Shown piece by piece: positions 16,509 through 24,351 of a stretch of 26,146 nucleotides of DNA (within the stretch, counting starts at the first letter, position 1; the number at the start of each line of letters is the position of its first letter). A program made the position numbers and the translations under genes. The DNA is from CAYWNA01 sp964459305 (GTDB taxonomy: Bacteria; Planctomycetota; Planctomycetia; Pirellulales; Pirellulaceae): contig CAYWNA010000189.1 in assembly GCA_964459305.1 (NCBI GenBank), positions 1 to 26,146 on the forward strand, given 5' to 3'. The notes below the pieces were generated by a model. That model had not been told where the DNA came from. It was given only the letters and a program-made list of their open reading frames with translations, and searched no databases.

Positions 16509-17645
16509 TCAAATCCTGTCTACGACCCGCAGCTTCGTAAATCGAGCGTGAGTCACGCAGGCCTGCGTACACCACCAACTGGCGATTAGCGAGCCGTCGG
16601 CAAGGCGTGCCAGATTGGGCTTGCCGAAGGCGATGTTGTCGTGACTGGCCGGGTAGTCCGGCGCACGCTCGACGCCGAGATACTCCTGGCCTACGGCGTC
16701 CCATACCATGACTTGATCGTCGATGTTCCAGGTTGTTCCTTCGTCGGTGGATAACGCAACCATGATGCCCGGATTGCGCCCTTCGCGCTTTGTGTACGCC
16801 GCCGCCAGCCAACCGTCGCCCAGGTCGGCAACCCAACTGGTCTGTCCTCGCAACCCCGTGGGTCGCGGATCGCTCCACCGCGTCGCGGTTTCATCCGAGT
16901 TGACGAAATGCAGATCGAAATCCTCGCGCCCGCCGATCGATTGGGTCCACTGCAACGCGCAGATGCGTCCGTCCAGCATGCGGGTGTAGCGCGAATGAGA
17001 GTACATGCGCTGCCGGTCGGCCGCGCTGGGAAAGTCCACGCGGTCGCCCCACGTCCTGCCCTGATCGTTCGAGAATAGCGCATAGCCTTTGATGTGCAAC
17101 GGAGCGTCGTCGTCCCAGTCTTTCCATTGTTCGCAGGCCAGAAACCAGCGGCCGTCGTTCAATTCGATGATTTGCGAAGGTGTATCCGTGGTTGCCTCGA
17201 CCGGCAGATCCATAATCTGAGGCTCCGACCACGTGCGCCCGCCGTCGCCGGATTGAAACAACAGATGCTCGGATCGCATCATGCCGCCGGTCGCCGGGTT
17301 GGCCACGAGTCGATCCGGATCGCTGCCATCGTTGCGCCACGCGACCAGCAGCAGCGTCCCGTCTCGCAAGCGCGTGCCATGTGGAGCGGTATAGTTGTAG
17401 GGCTTCGCGTCGTTGCCGATGTCCCAGACGATCCCGTCCTGTTTCCAGGTCATCCCGGCGTCGGTGGAACGAAGCCGAGCCAACACGCCATCCACGGAAT
17501 AGAACGCCTGGCCGGTGCGATAGAAGCAGAGCAGTTCCATCTCACTCAGCGGCACGACGTTGGGCAGGTACGCACATTCGGCCCTGTACCCCGGCCGCGG
17601 GTTCCGGTAAAGGGCGCCTTCTTCTTCGATGACTAGTCTTTTCAT
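16509..17645 (-). CDS. Sialidase-fold (BNR) protein, no signal peptide
   Basis: A 378-residue protein with four clear Asp boxes: STDAGMTW (60-67), SGDGGRTW (132-139), SNDQGRTW (192-199) and STDEGTTW (299-306), spaced as blades of a six-bladed propeller. This places it in the exo-sialidase/neuraminidase superfamily, whose members cleave sialic acids or other terminal sugars. The catalytic Arg triad and nucleophilic Tyr/Glu were not established. Unlike the other sialidase-like proteins here it begins MKRLVIEEEGALYRNP, with no signal peptide, so it should be cytoplasmic and would act on imported oligosaccharides. The start is the ATG at 17645; no strong ribosome binding site is visible (GAAAGAAAC only). 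Repeat D copies lie on both sides. Apparently intact. Confidence 0.8.
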   Translation of the reverse strand: MKRLVIEEEGALYRNPRPGYRAECAYLPNVVPLSEMELLCFYRTGQAFYSVDGVLARLRSTDAGMTWKQDGIVWDIGNDAKPYNYTAPHGTRLRDGTLLLVAWRNDGSDPDRLVANPATGGMMRSEHLLFQSGDGGRTWSEPQIMDLPVEATTDTPSQIIELNDGRWFLACEQWKDWDDDAPLHIKGYALFSNDQGRTWGDRVDFPSAADRQRMYSHSRYTRMLDGRICALQWTQSIGGREDFDLHFVNSDETATRWSDPRPTGLRGQTSWVADLGDGWLAAAYTKREGRNPGIMVALSTDEGTTWNIDDQVMVWDAVGQEYLGVERAPDYPASHDNIAFGKPNLARLADGSLIASWWCTQACVTHARFTKLRVVDRI

Positions 17646-17677
17646 CGTTTCTTTCGGTGCAGAGTTAGTTCCGTTTT

Positions 17678-17796
17678 CTTCAGTGCCAACGGCACGTTCC
17701 TATGTCAGCCCAGGGTGCAGCGACGTGAGGGAAACGAACGTCGCTCCACCCTTGCTTAGGGTCGTCCCTTCGGGACTGGAACAGAACACGCTCACT
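17678..17796. repeat. Palindromic repeat, family D (copy 2, collapsed)
   Basis: It begins with the same 52 bases as copy 1 (17678-17729). The right arm follows almost directly (near 17739-17757), so the 166-base interior of copy 1 is missing and a compact hairpin is left (17706-17757). Its last few bases overlap the stop of the next gene. Confidence 0.85.
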
Positions 17797-19318
17797 CAGT
17801 AAATCGAAACGCATACAGATCGGCATCGCTCATCACGAAGCGCAGTCGAACAGGCCGCCCCGACAGTGCTGAAAGGTCCGCGTCGGACTTCCACACGACC
17901 GGTCCATCCAGCTTGTCGCCGTAGATCTCGCCACAGTCTTCCAACGCGAATCCGGGAATCGCTTTGCCATCAGCGTCCTGGATCTCCACTCGAATCGCTC
18001 CGACAGCCGATGTCGAGTAGTTGATTCTCAGCTCATCGCCGGTGAACTTCAGCGGCTTCGTAATCAGCTCGCCGCCGTCGTAGGGACCATTGATCGAGAC
18101 AAATCCGTCGGGCCGCAACGTCAGGCGGCGGATGTGAACTGACGGCAGCCGCCAGTTCTGCATGGCGTACATAGAGAGTTCGGTGGGCGACGTTTGCAGA
18201 ATGCCGCGTTCCATGTACAGCGACCGCTCGTGCCAGTTGCCTTGGTCGAGGCCGGGTCGCACGAACGCTTCCACAAACGTGCGGTCGAAGTGAATCCCGT
18301 CGCGGCTGGAAAGAAACGCGATGTCGTCGACGCCCTCGCCGAACTTCCAGCCCGGTTTCGGCTCGCGGCCGGAGACAAAACGCGACGGGAACATGAAGAG
18401 AAAGTCGGGCGCCCGTTCGTAACGGACGGTCGCATTGGTGTAGAACTCTTCCAGCGGTGCGTCGCCCGTTTGAATCGGCTCCAGTTCGGTCCACGTACGA
18501 AAATCCTTCGATGTCGCCCGGCGAACCCAGCGCACTCCATCAATGAAAGATCGCTTCATTCCGCGGCCGAGCTTTCCGTCCTTGCGGACGCCTCGCGTAT
18601 AGACGACGTACTGTTTCGTCGCGTCGTCCCAGAAAGCGATGTTGTGCGAGTCGAACGGTCGATCGGTGAAGATCGGCTCCTTCTGAGCCAGCTTCCAGTG
18701 CAGGCCATCCGGCGAGACTAATGCAAAGAGGTCCGCGCCGCGAACCACTGCTTTGTATCGTTCTTCCGGCTTTGCCGCCGGATTGCCATCTTTGAACGGA
18801 GCCATGTTGCTCGCGGCTCCGTCCCACACGAGATTGTTCTCCTTCGAGCCGTCAAACTCGATGATTCCCAGTTTCGGTTTGTGCCAGTGGATGCCGTCAG
18901 TGCTTTCGGCGTAAGCGGTCATGTCGCGCCGCTACTGCTTTCCGAACGCGGCCGCATCGACACGATACCACGCGCGAAACCTATCTCCGTCTTTGAACGT
19001 CACCATGTACGACACGCCGTACTTTTCCCACGGGTGTTCCGGCTTGATGGCGATCTCTCGGCGAATCGGATGATTCAGCACTTGCCGCACGTTGTTCATG
19101 GATTCGATCACGTGTCCGTCCACGAACAGTTGGCGGCCCGCCCCAATGTCGATTGGTTCGCCGGCACAAACGCTCGTGATAACGACCGCGATCACAAGTG
19201 GTGTTAGGCGAGCGGCACGTGAGAGCTTACCGGTAGCCACCGTCGCCAGACGGTGGGAGTCGAGAGCCTGCGGTCTGGCGACCACAGCTACAACATTGAA
19301 GAAGAATCGAAGACTCAT
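17792..19318 (-). pseudogene. Propeller glycosidase-like protein interrupted by in-frame TAG
   Basis: The reading frame of 508 sense and nonsense codons starts at the ATG at 19318, behind a good AGGAG, and ends at 17792. It carries a signal peptide (LTPLVIAVVITSVCAG), then GEPIDIGAGRQLFVDGHVIE and a propeller region with repeated DGxxW motifs (AESTDGIHWHKPKLG, SPDGLHW, SKDFRTW), then a C-terminal beta-sandwich (about 400-508). It resembles the GH32/GH43-superfamily propeller proteins common in planctomycetes, substrate unknown. A single TAG at 18932-18934 follows FGKQ and is followed in the same frame by RRDMTAYAES; all else is open. A CAG-to-TAG change would explain it. An ATG at 18922 could restart, but without a signal peptide. 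A deleted relative is at 14715-15070. Confidence 0.85.
19233..19291. repeat. Palindromic repeat, family A (copy 1, intragenic)
   Basis: 59 bases beginning GTAGCCACCGTCGCCAGAC and ending with the near-inverse (GTCTGGCGACCACAGCTAC). It lies within the coding sequence for the signal-peptide n-region of the 17792-19318 gene. A second copy at 20429-20487 is in the same frame of the neighbouring gene. Confidence 0.9.
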
Positions 19319-19350
19319 GCCGAACGCTCCTGTCTTTCCTGGTGCGATTG

Positions 19351-20538
19351 CTATTTGCCTGCTGAAACAACGACGCGCACAATTTTTCCACCCGGCTTGC
19401 TGCTGAAGAAGGGCGACTGATCAAACACCATCCGAAACGTGTCGGCCGACAGCGCCTGCAGATCGGTGTAGCCGCTACCTTCGCCTTTGTAGATCAAAAG
19501 CGGCTTGGACCACTCGCGCCCGGTCCCGTCCCAACTGGCCATGACATGCACGTCGCGCGTGCCGTACGTGCAAACGAGGACGCCATTCGCCAACAGCAGC
19601 AGTTGCGGAGAAACGCCGACCGTGCCCAGATCGCGCGGCTTGCTCCACGATTTGCCGCCGTCGGTCGAGCGGACCTGATGCATGTGGGAACCGATGTTCG
19701 TGCCGGGCCGGAAAACGCTCAGCAATTCTCCCGACTGCAGCCGCACGAGGTCCATTTCGTCAGGACCTTCATTCCCAAGCGTCCAGTCGCCACACAAATC
19801 CGCCAGATACGACCAACTCTCGCCGCCGTCCGTCGATTGAACCACACCGTTGATGTACTTTCGGCCGCCGGGCCGACTGCCGTAGATGCCGCACAGCAGC
19901 CGCCCGTCCGGCATCTCGACCACGCGTCCCCAAAAGCCGAGTAGCCGTTCCGAGTTGAACGGCAGCCCGGTCACGCGTGCGGCGGTCTTGCTCCACGTTG
20001 CTCCATCGTCGGACGATCGCAGGATGAAAGCGTTCCCCTCGCCGTTCTCGCCGATCGGGAACAGGTAACGATGACTGACCAACGTCCCGTCCGCCAGCCG
20101 TTGCCGAAACAGCCGCAGCAACGGTTCCGGCCTCAAGCCGGTCCACGGCCTCCACGATTTGCCTCGATCAGTCGACATGATGCAATACACGGTTTCCTGC
20201 TTGGACACGTGTCGGCCTTCGCGATAAGTCATATACCAGGTGCCGTTCTTCGCTTCGTGCAGGAACGGGAAATGAAGTTGCACATCATCCTTTTCGAGGA
20301 TCGTCTCCCGCGACACAATCGAAAGCTGTCGCGAGTCAATGTCAGTCGCCTGATCGTCGGCACGCGCGCTCGCGACAACAACCGCTATCACGAGTGGTGT
20401 CAGGCGAGCCGTACGTGAAAACTTACTCGTAGCCACCGTCGCCAGACGGTGGGAGCTGAAGACCCGCGGTCTGGCGACCGCAGCTACGGGCAGACTTTTT
20501 CGTGCCGCCTGCCTCAGCATCAATCTCGATCGATTCAT
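19351..20538 (-). CDS. Secreted sialidase-fold (BNR) protein
   Basis: A 395-residue protein with four Asp boxes: STDRGKSW (122-129), SSDDGATW (175-182), STDGGESW (235-242) and STDGGKSW (291-298), giving a six-bladed propeller of the sialidase superfamily. The signal peptide is unusual: an n-region of about 45 residues, partly encoded by palindromic repeat A, precedes the hydrophobic core LTPLVIAVVVASARA (46-60). No FRIP motif was seen, and catalytic residues were not confirmed, so the activity is open (sialic acid or another terminal sugar). The ATG overlaps the symporter stop (ATGA), indicating translational coupling to the transporter, and the next gene follows 32 bases downstream. Intact. 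Confidence 0.82.
   Translation of the reverse strand: MNRSRLMLRQAARKSLPVAAVARPRVFSSHRLATVATSKFSRTARLTPLVIAVVVASARADDQATDIDSRQLSIVSRETILEKDDVQLHFPFLHEAKNGTWYMTYREGRHVSKQETVYCIMSTDRGKSWRPWTGLRPEPLLRLFRQRLADGTLVSHRYLFPIGENGEGNAFILRSSDDGATWSKTAARVTGLPFNSERLLGFWGRVVEMPDGRLLCGIYGSRPGGRKYINGVVQSTDGGESWSYLADLCGDWTLGNEGPDEMDLVRLQSGELLSVFRPGTNIGSHMHQVRSTDGGKSWSKPRDLGTVGVSPQLLLLANGVLVCTYGTRDVHVMASWDGTGREWSKPLLIYKGEGSGYTDLQALSADTFRMVFDQSPFFSSKPGGKIVRVVVSAGK
20429..20487. repeat. Palindromic repeat, family A (copy 2, intragenic)
   Basis: The 59-base element matches copy 1 at 19233-19291 closely, with inverted ends GTAGCCACCGTCGCCAGAC and GTCTGGCGACCGCAGCTAC. It is translated as part of the signal-peptide n-region of the 19351-20538 gene (VARPRVFSSHRLATVAT). 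The similarity between the two loci continues about 50 bases beyond the repeat, into the hydrophobic core. Confidence 0.9.
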
Positions 20539-22058
20539 TGGCTCGACTCCTCAATGCTGGTTGTTGATTCGGAACTCTGCCGCCGGCGCGTGAGCAAGCT
20601 GACGGCGCAGCCAAGCACGATGCCGACAGTCAGCGCCGTCGGGTTGATCCACGTAATGCTCAGCGAACGGCTTTCGATCAGCGGATTCCAGAACGACACG
20701 AGGACCGCAGTGAGGAATCCGCACACCGCGCCGGCGTTCGCGCCCGCCGGCGTTGCAAACCGGACGAAAAGCGCTAGAAAAAACAATGTAAAGATCGGCG
20801 TCAGCAGCAGACTCGTCATTCGTTTGGCGGCCTCCAGCAGATTGCCCGGCACGTATTCGATCAAGCTGCTCGCGCCGACCACGATGATGCCTACCGTCGC
20901 CGTGAGCCATCGGGCCGCGCGAACGTGACCTTTTGTAGTCATCGGTTCGTTGCGGAACCGATCGACGAAGTCGGTCATCACCACGGCGCTGATCGAATTG
21001 ACGCCGGAATCAACGCTTGACATGGCGGCGGCGAACATGCCCGAAACAACCAGACCGGAAATACCAATCGGCAACTGGTGGGCGATGTGGTGCGGGAACA
21101 AAGCGTCAGCCGCGCCGGCGATCGTCTCTCCCGCCGGTAGCTGTTCCGGATAGACTCGGAAGTAACCCATCAGCGACAACCCGACCAGCCCGAGGACAGA
21201 CAAGACGGATATGACCGCGATCGAATTGATCAGATACGATCGTCGGGCGGCCGCCGCATCGCGCGTGGCCATGTAACGCTGGACTGCCGTCTGATCGCCG
21301 CCGGCCGTGCAAACGGCCCACAATGTCTCCATCACAACAACGCCGACCACCGTCAACCGAATGTACGGATCGAAACTCAAGAACGGCTGCGGTTGCCAGC
21401 CGCTGTCCCACGACGTGGGAAACCAACTCAGGCCGCCCAGCCGCATTGTGACAGTCACGATCACCAGGACCGCACCGCCGAACAACAACAGGAACTGCAC
21501 CAGGTCCGTGATCACCACGGCCCGCAGCCCGCCAAGCGTCGAATAAACAAGCGCGACCAGCGCGATCGCCATCGTCACGGCAAACAACCATCGCCCTTCA
21601 AGACCGAGCATCACCAGCATGGCGCCTGCCGCAAAGTTCAACAGCACTGCCATCCACACCAACCGCAACGCGACGAACATGGCCGCACCGAAGAGTCGCG
21701 TGCTCAGGCCCAGCTTTGTTTCCAAGAGTTCATACGCACTGGTGACCCGATACCCCATGAACGCCGGAATGAGCAAGTACCCGACGATCAGGTATGAAAT
21801 CGGGACCGACAAAATCGTACCGGCCAGGATGACCGGCCCGTGCTTGATGATCTCGCCAGGGCTGCACAAGTACGAAATTGTGCTCATCAGCGTGGCGAAC
21901 AGCGAGATTCCGATCAAGAACGGATTCATCGCCCGGCTGCCGGTGAAGTACTCGTCCGTACTCTGCTGCCGACGACTGTAATACCAACCCAGCGCCATCA
22001 TCGCGCACGCATACGCCGCGATGATGAATCCGTCAATCCAGTGCAATCCGTCGTGCAT
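20535..22058 (-). CDS. Sodium:solute symporter (SSS family)
   Basis: A 507-residue integral membrane protein with about 13 hydrophobic segments, typical of the SSS family (Na+-coupled uptake of sugars, sialic acid and others). Recognisable stretches are GWYYSRRQQSTDEYFTGSRAMN after the first segment, the discontinuous-helix region LFATLMSTISYLCSPGE, and GMFAAAMSSVDSGVNSIS in the central part; the Ser pair in SSVDSG agrees with the family's Na+-site helix. The start is placed at the ATG at 22058 (MHDGLHWID), because a longer frame would be translated through repeat B. Only a weak ribosome binding site is visible. It is the first gene of the minus-strand catabolic run and divergent from the IclR gene, so it is probably under IclR control. 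It overlaps the sialidase-like gene by ATGA. Intact; a stump of a paralog lies at 7089-7172. Confidence 0.9.
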   Translation of the reverse strand: MHDGLHWIDGFIIAAYACAMMALGWYYSRRQQSTDEYFTGSRAMNPFLIGISLFATLMSTISYLCSPGEIIKHGPVILAGTILSVPISYLIVGYLLIPAFMGYRVTSAYELLETKLGLSTRLFGAAMFVALRLVWMAVLLNFAAGAMLVMLGLEGRWLFAVTMAIALVALVYSTLGGLRAVVITDLVQFLLLFGGAVLVIVTVTMRLGGLSWFPTSWDSGWQPQPFLSFDPYIRLTVVGVVVMETLWAVCTAGGDQTAVQRYMATRDAAAARRSYLINSIAVISVLSVLGLVGLSLMGYFRVYPEQLPAGETIAGAADALFPHHIAHQLPIGISGLVVSGMFAAAMSSVDSGVNSISAVVMTDFVDRFRNEPMTTKGHVRAARWLTATVGIIVVGASSLIEYVPGNLLEAAKRMTSLLLTPIFTLFFLALFVRFATPAGANAGAVCGFLTAVLVSFWNPLIESRSLSITWINPTALTVGIVLGCAVSLLTRRRQSSESTTSIEESSQ

Positions 22059-22104
22059 CGTGGTAATTTGCTCGTCGCAAGTGATTGAGGATCGAACTGT
22101 CCGA

Positions 22105-22168
22105 TAGTCGCCTTTCGCTTCGCGAAAGTTGCGTCCCAAACGCTGCTTTCGCGGAGCGAAAGGCGACT
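22105..22168. repeat. Palindromic repeat, family B (copy 2)
   Basis: TAGTCGCCTTTCGCTTCGCG at the left and CGCGGAGCGAAAGGCGACT at the right are inverted copies. It sits in the divergent intergenic region, in what would be the 5' untranslated region of the symporter transcript. Confidence 0.9.
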
Positions 22169-22184
22169 CGTATCACCCTCGACC

Positions 22185-22229
22185 TTGACGGTGTTGCTAT
22201 ATTTGATACACTGGGTTGTGTATAACAAC
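22185..22229. promoter_or_regulatory. Divergent promoter and likely IclR operator
   Basis: Two overlapping palindromes are seen: ATACAC-6-GTGTAT (22206-22223) and GTTGT-5-ACAAC (22215-22229). On the plus strand a plausible promoter is TTGACG (22185-22190), 16 bases, then TACACT (22207-22212), which overlaps the first palindrome. This fits repression of the IclR gene by its own product and possibly of the opposite symporter run. Promoter calls in this phylum are uncertain. Confidence 0.5.
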
Positions 22230-22249
22230 ATCCGACTGGAGAGTCAACC

Positions 22250-22988
22250 ATGCCACAGCAGGTGGCACGCTTGTCAAAGCGATGAACGTTCTTGACGCCC
22301 TGGCCGAATCCGCGCCGATCGGCGTGATGGAGTTAAGTCGCCGGCTGGAGATGGACAAGAGCGGCGTTTCGCGGCTGCTGACGACGCTCAAATCCCGCAA
22401 CTATGTGCGCGTCGCCGAGGACGGTCGCTACGATCTGGGCTTGCGGCTATTCGAACTCGGCCAGCTACTGCAGGATCGACTGCCTTTCCGCAGAGCGATC
22501 ATCCCACACGTTGACGCCCTCGCGCGCGAGACCGGCGAAACTGCTTTCGCCGTACATTACAGTCAGGGACAGATCGCCTATCTCTACGACTGCGTTTCAA
22601 CACAGGACATTCGACTGGGCGAACGCACTGGAATGCGAACCTTACCGTGGCATCACCCGGCCGGAAAAGCGATTCTTGCTCATCGCGACGAGAACACAGT
22701 GCTCGCCGAGTTGTCATCCGCCCGGCGAACCGGTCGCGCCGGGCTTCCAACAATCGACGACTTCCGCCGCGAGTTGTCGCGAGTTCGCGGGCGAGGCTTT
22801 GCCGAGCAACGCGACACCGACAAATGCCTCATCGCCGTGCCATCCTGAATTCGTCCGTTCCCGTCGGCGCCGCCCTAATGGTTGGCGGCCCTTCATCGCG
22901 CATCAAGCCGAGCACCATCAAGCAACTGGCCCGAATGGTCACGCGTCACGCAACACAGGTCTCGCGAACACTCGGTTGGCTGCCATGA
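22250..22988 (+). pseudogene. IclR-family regulator with two apparent frameshifts
   Basis: The main frame encodes a winged helix-turn-helix (VMELSRRLEMDKSGVSRLLTTLKSRNYV) and an IclR effector domain (AVHYSQGQIAYLYDCVS, GMRTLPWHHPAGKAIL, RGRGFAEQRDTDKC). It stops early at 22848 after LIAVPS. The neighbouring frame continues ILNSSVPVGAALMVGGPSSRI to TLGWLP and a TGA at 22986-22988, the normal C-terminal end of the family; one base is missing near 22837-22848. At the 5' end the well-placed ATG at 22250 (GGAGAG upstream) is one base out of phase with the main frame, where AGGTLVKAMNVLDAL is the usual start; a TTG at 22216 is the only longer in-frame alternative. Divergent from the symporter run, which it probably regulates. 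Either inactivated or affected by assembly indels. Confidence 0.75.
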
Positions 22989-22998
22989 CAACCGTCAG

Positions 22999-24351
22999 TC
23001 AATTGGACGACAACTCCACGAGGCCGAGTGTGTATCGGTAGTTGTCCGCTGTGGCCCAGTCGTTCGCTTCGGGTTCTTGCCCGTAGGTCGTCAGGTGCAA
23101 CTGGATCGTGCTCGTTTGGCGGTTCTGCAACAGCGAGAAATTGGAGAACTGAATGTTGCCCTGCCCCGGTTGGCGGTCGTCGATCGCAGTGATGGTCGAT
23201 TTCTTCAAGGCCGCCTTCCTTTCGTCGACTTCGGCAATGACCAGCGGAAAACGCGGTGAATTTCCCCTCGGCGGCGTCGGGCTGATGTTTCCCAGCCAAT
23301 ACAGCTTTCCGGTAACGCTGTGACGTATCATGCGATGGTACGACGACGGCGAGTAGAAACTCGTGCCATCGGCGTACTTCCATTCCTCAGGCGGACTGAG
23401 TGTCTGTCCGCCATCGGTCGACAGAGCGTGGAACTTGCGGCCCGGCAGCTTCGCCACCGTGCCGTCCCAACCATGTGTCGAGCCTCGCCACACGACGAGC
23501 AATCGACCCTCGGTCAGCTCGGCGACTTCCGGTTCCATCAGTCCGCGAGCCGAGTGTTCCGGCGAGATCTCCACGCGGGCACCCGGCGTCCAGTCGTAAT
23601 CGCCCAGGGTCGCGTTCCATTTGCCGAGGAACAGCACCGACCCCATCCGCCATGGCCGGTGGTTGTTTTTCGGGTCGCCAGCCGCGTTGGCGTGCGCCAG
23701 GCAATGCACCAGCGTGCCGTCCCTCCGCACCAGGATGTTGCTGCCGCAATACCCCTCGTTGTGGCCGAGAAACGTGGCCTTCCGCGGCTCCTTCGGATCG
23801 AAGGAATCGCCCTCCTCGTAGCACAGTTGCCGCGGTGTGCTCCACGTGCGTCCCTGGTCGCGCGAGAACCGCGAGTAAGTGAAATTGTGCCACAAGCCAC
23901 CGACCACCACTTGCCGCAGCCACATCTGCACCAGCACACCGGCCGCCGGATCGAACACGCTACACCCCTCATGCTCGCGCACGGGCACGCCCCCGTACTT
24001 CACGCTGGTCGACGGCTTGACTGGCACAAATGCCGACCACGTGCGCCCATTGTCGGGCGACCAGCGCGCCCGGATGTTGTCCGCGACATCCGATCGCGAC
24101 TCCACCGAATGTACCTCGCGCAATTCCAGCCTCGGCCCCACATGTCGTACGCTGACCTGAGCCGCCTCCCGCGGCTTGGCGTGCTCTTTGTAGAGTTCCT
24201 TTTTGACCGTTACGATCGGCGTATTGACCTTCCAGGGCGGCTCGCTCGATCCGTCTTCTCCAACGGAAACCTCCGAGGCGATCGCCGCTACTACGAACAG
24301 CGATCCGTAGCAGCAAGTCTTCATCTGACTGAGAATACCAAATTCGTTCAT
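22999..24351 (-). CDS. Secreted sialidase-fold (BNR) protein
   Basis: A 450-residue protein with a signal peptide (CCYGSLFVVAAIASEVSVG) and Asp boxes SPDNGRTW, SRDQGRTW and the degenerate STDGGQTL. Motifs GLMEPEVAELTEGRLLVVW, GTSFYSPSSYHRMI and DRQPGQGNIQFSNFSLLQNRQ match the gene at 5775-7092, making them paralogs with the same C-terminal end. Substrate unproven: terminal sialic acid or another sugar. AGGAGA lies 8 bases before the ATG at 24351. The ATG overlaps the stop of the ceramidase-like gene (ATGA), so the two are translationally coupled, suggesting one substrate such as a glycosphingolipid. It is convergent with the IclR gene, 10 bases apart. Intact. Confidence 0.85.
   Translation of the reverse strand: MNEFGILSQMKTCCYGSLFVVAAIASEVSVGEDGSSEPPWKVNTPIVTVKKELYKEHAKPREAAQVSVRHVGPRLELREVHSVESRSDVADNIRARWSPDNGRTWSAFVPVKPSTSVKYGGVPVREHEGCSVFDPAAGVLVQMWLRQVVVGGLWHNFTYSRFSRDQGRTWSTPRQLCYEEGDSFDPKEPRKATFLGHNEGYCGSNILVRRDGTLVHCLAHANAAGDPKNNHRPWRMGSVLFLGKWNATLGDYDWTPGARVEISPEHSARGLMEPEVAELTEGRLLVVWRGSTHGWDGTVAKLPGRKFHALSTDGGQTLSPPEEWKYADGTSFYSPSSYHRMIRHSVTGKLYWLGNISPTPPRGNSPRFPLVIAEVDERKAALKKSTITAIDDRQPGQGNIQFSNFSLLQNRQTSTIQLHLTTYGQEPEANDWATADNYRYTLGLVELSSN

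Noticed and set aside
18932..18934. Pyrrolysine or other programmed use of TAG
   Set aside because: No supporting genes are seen, and a single Gln-to-stop change explains it more simply.
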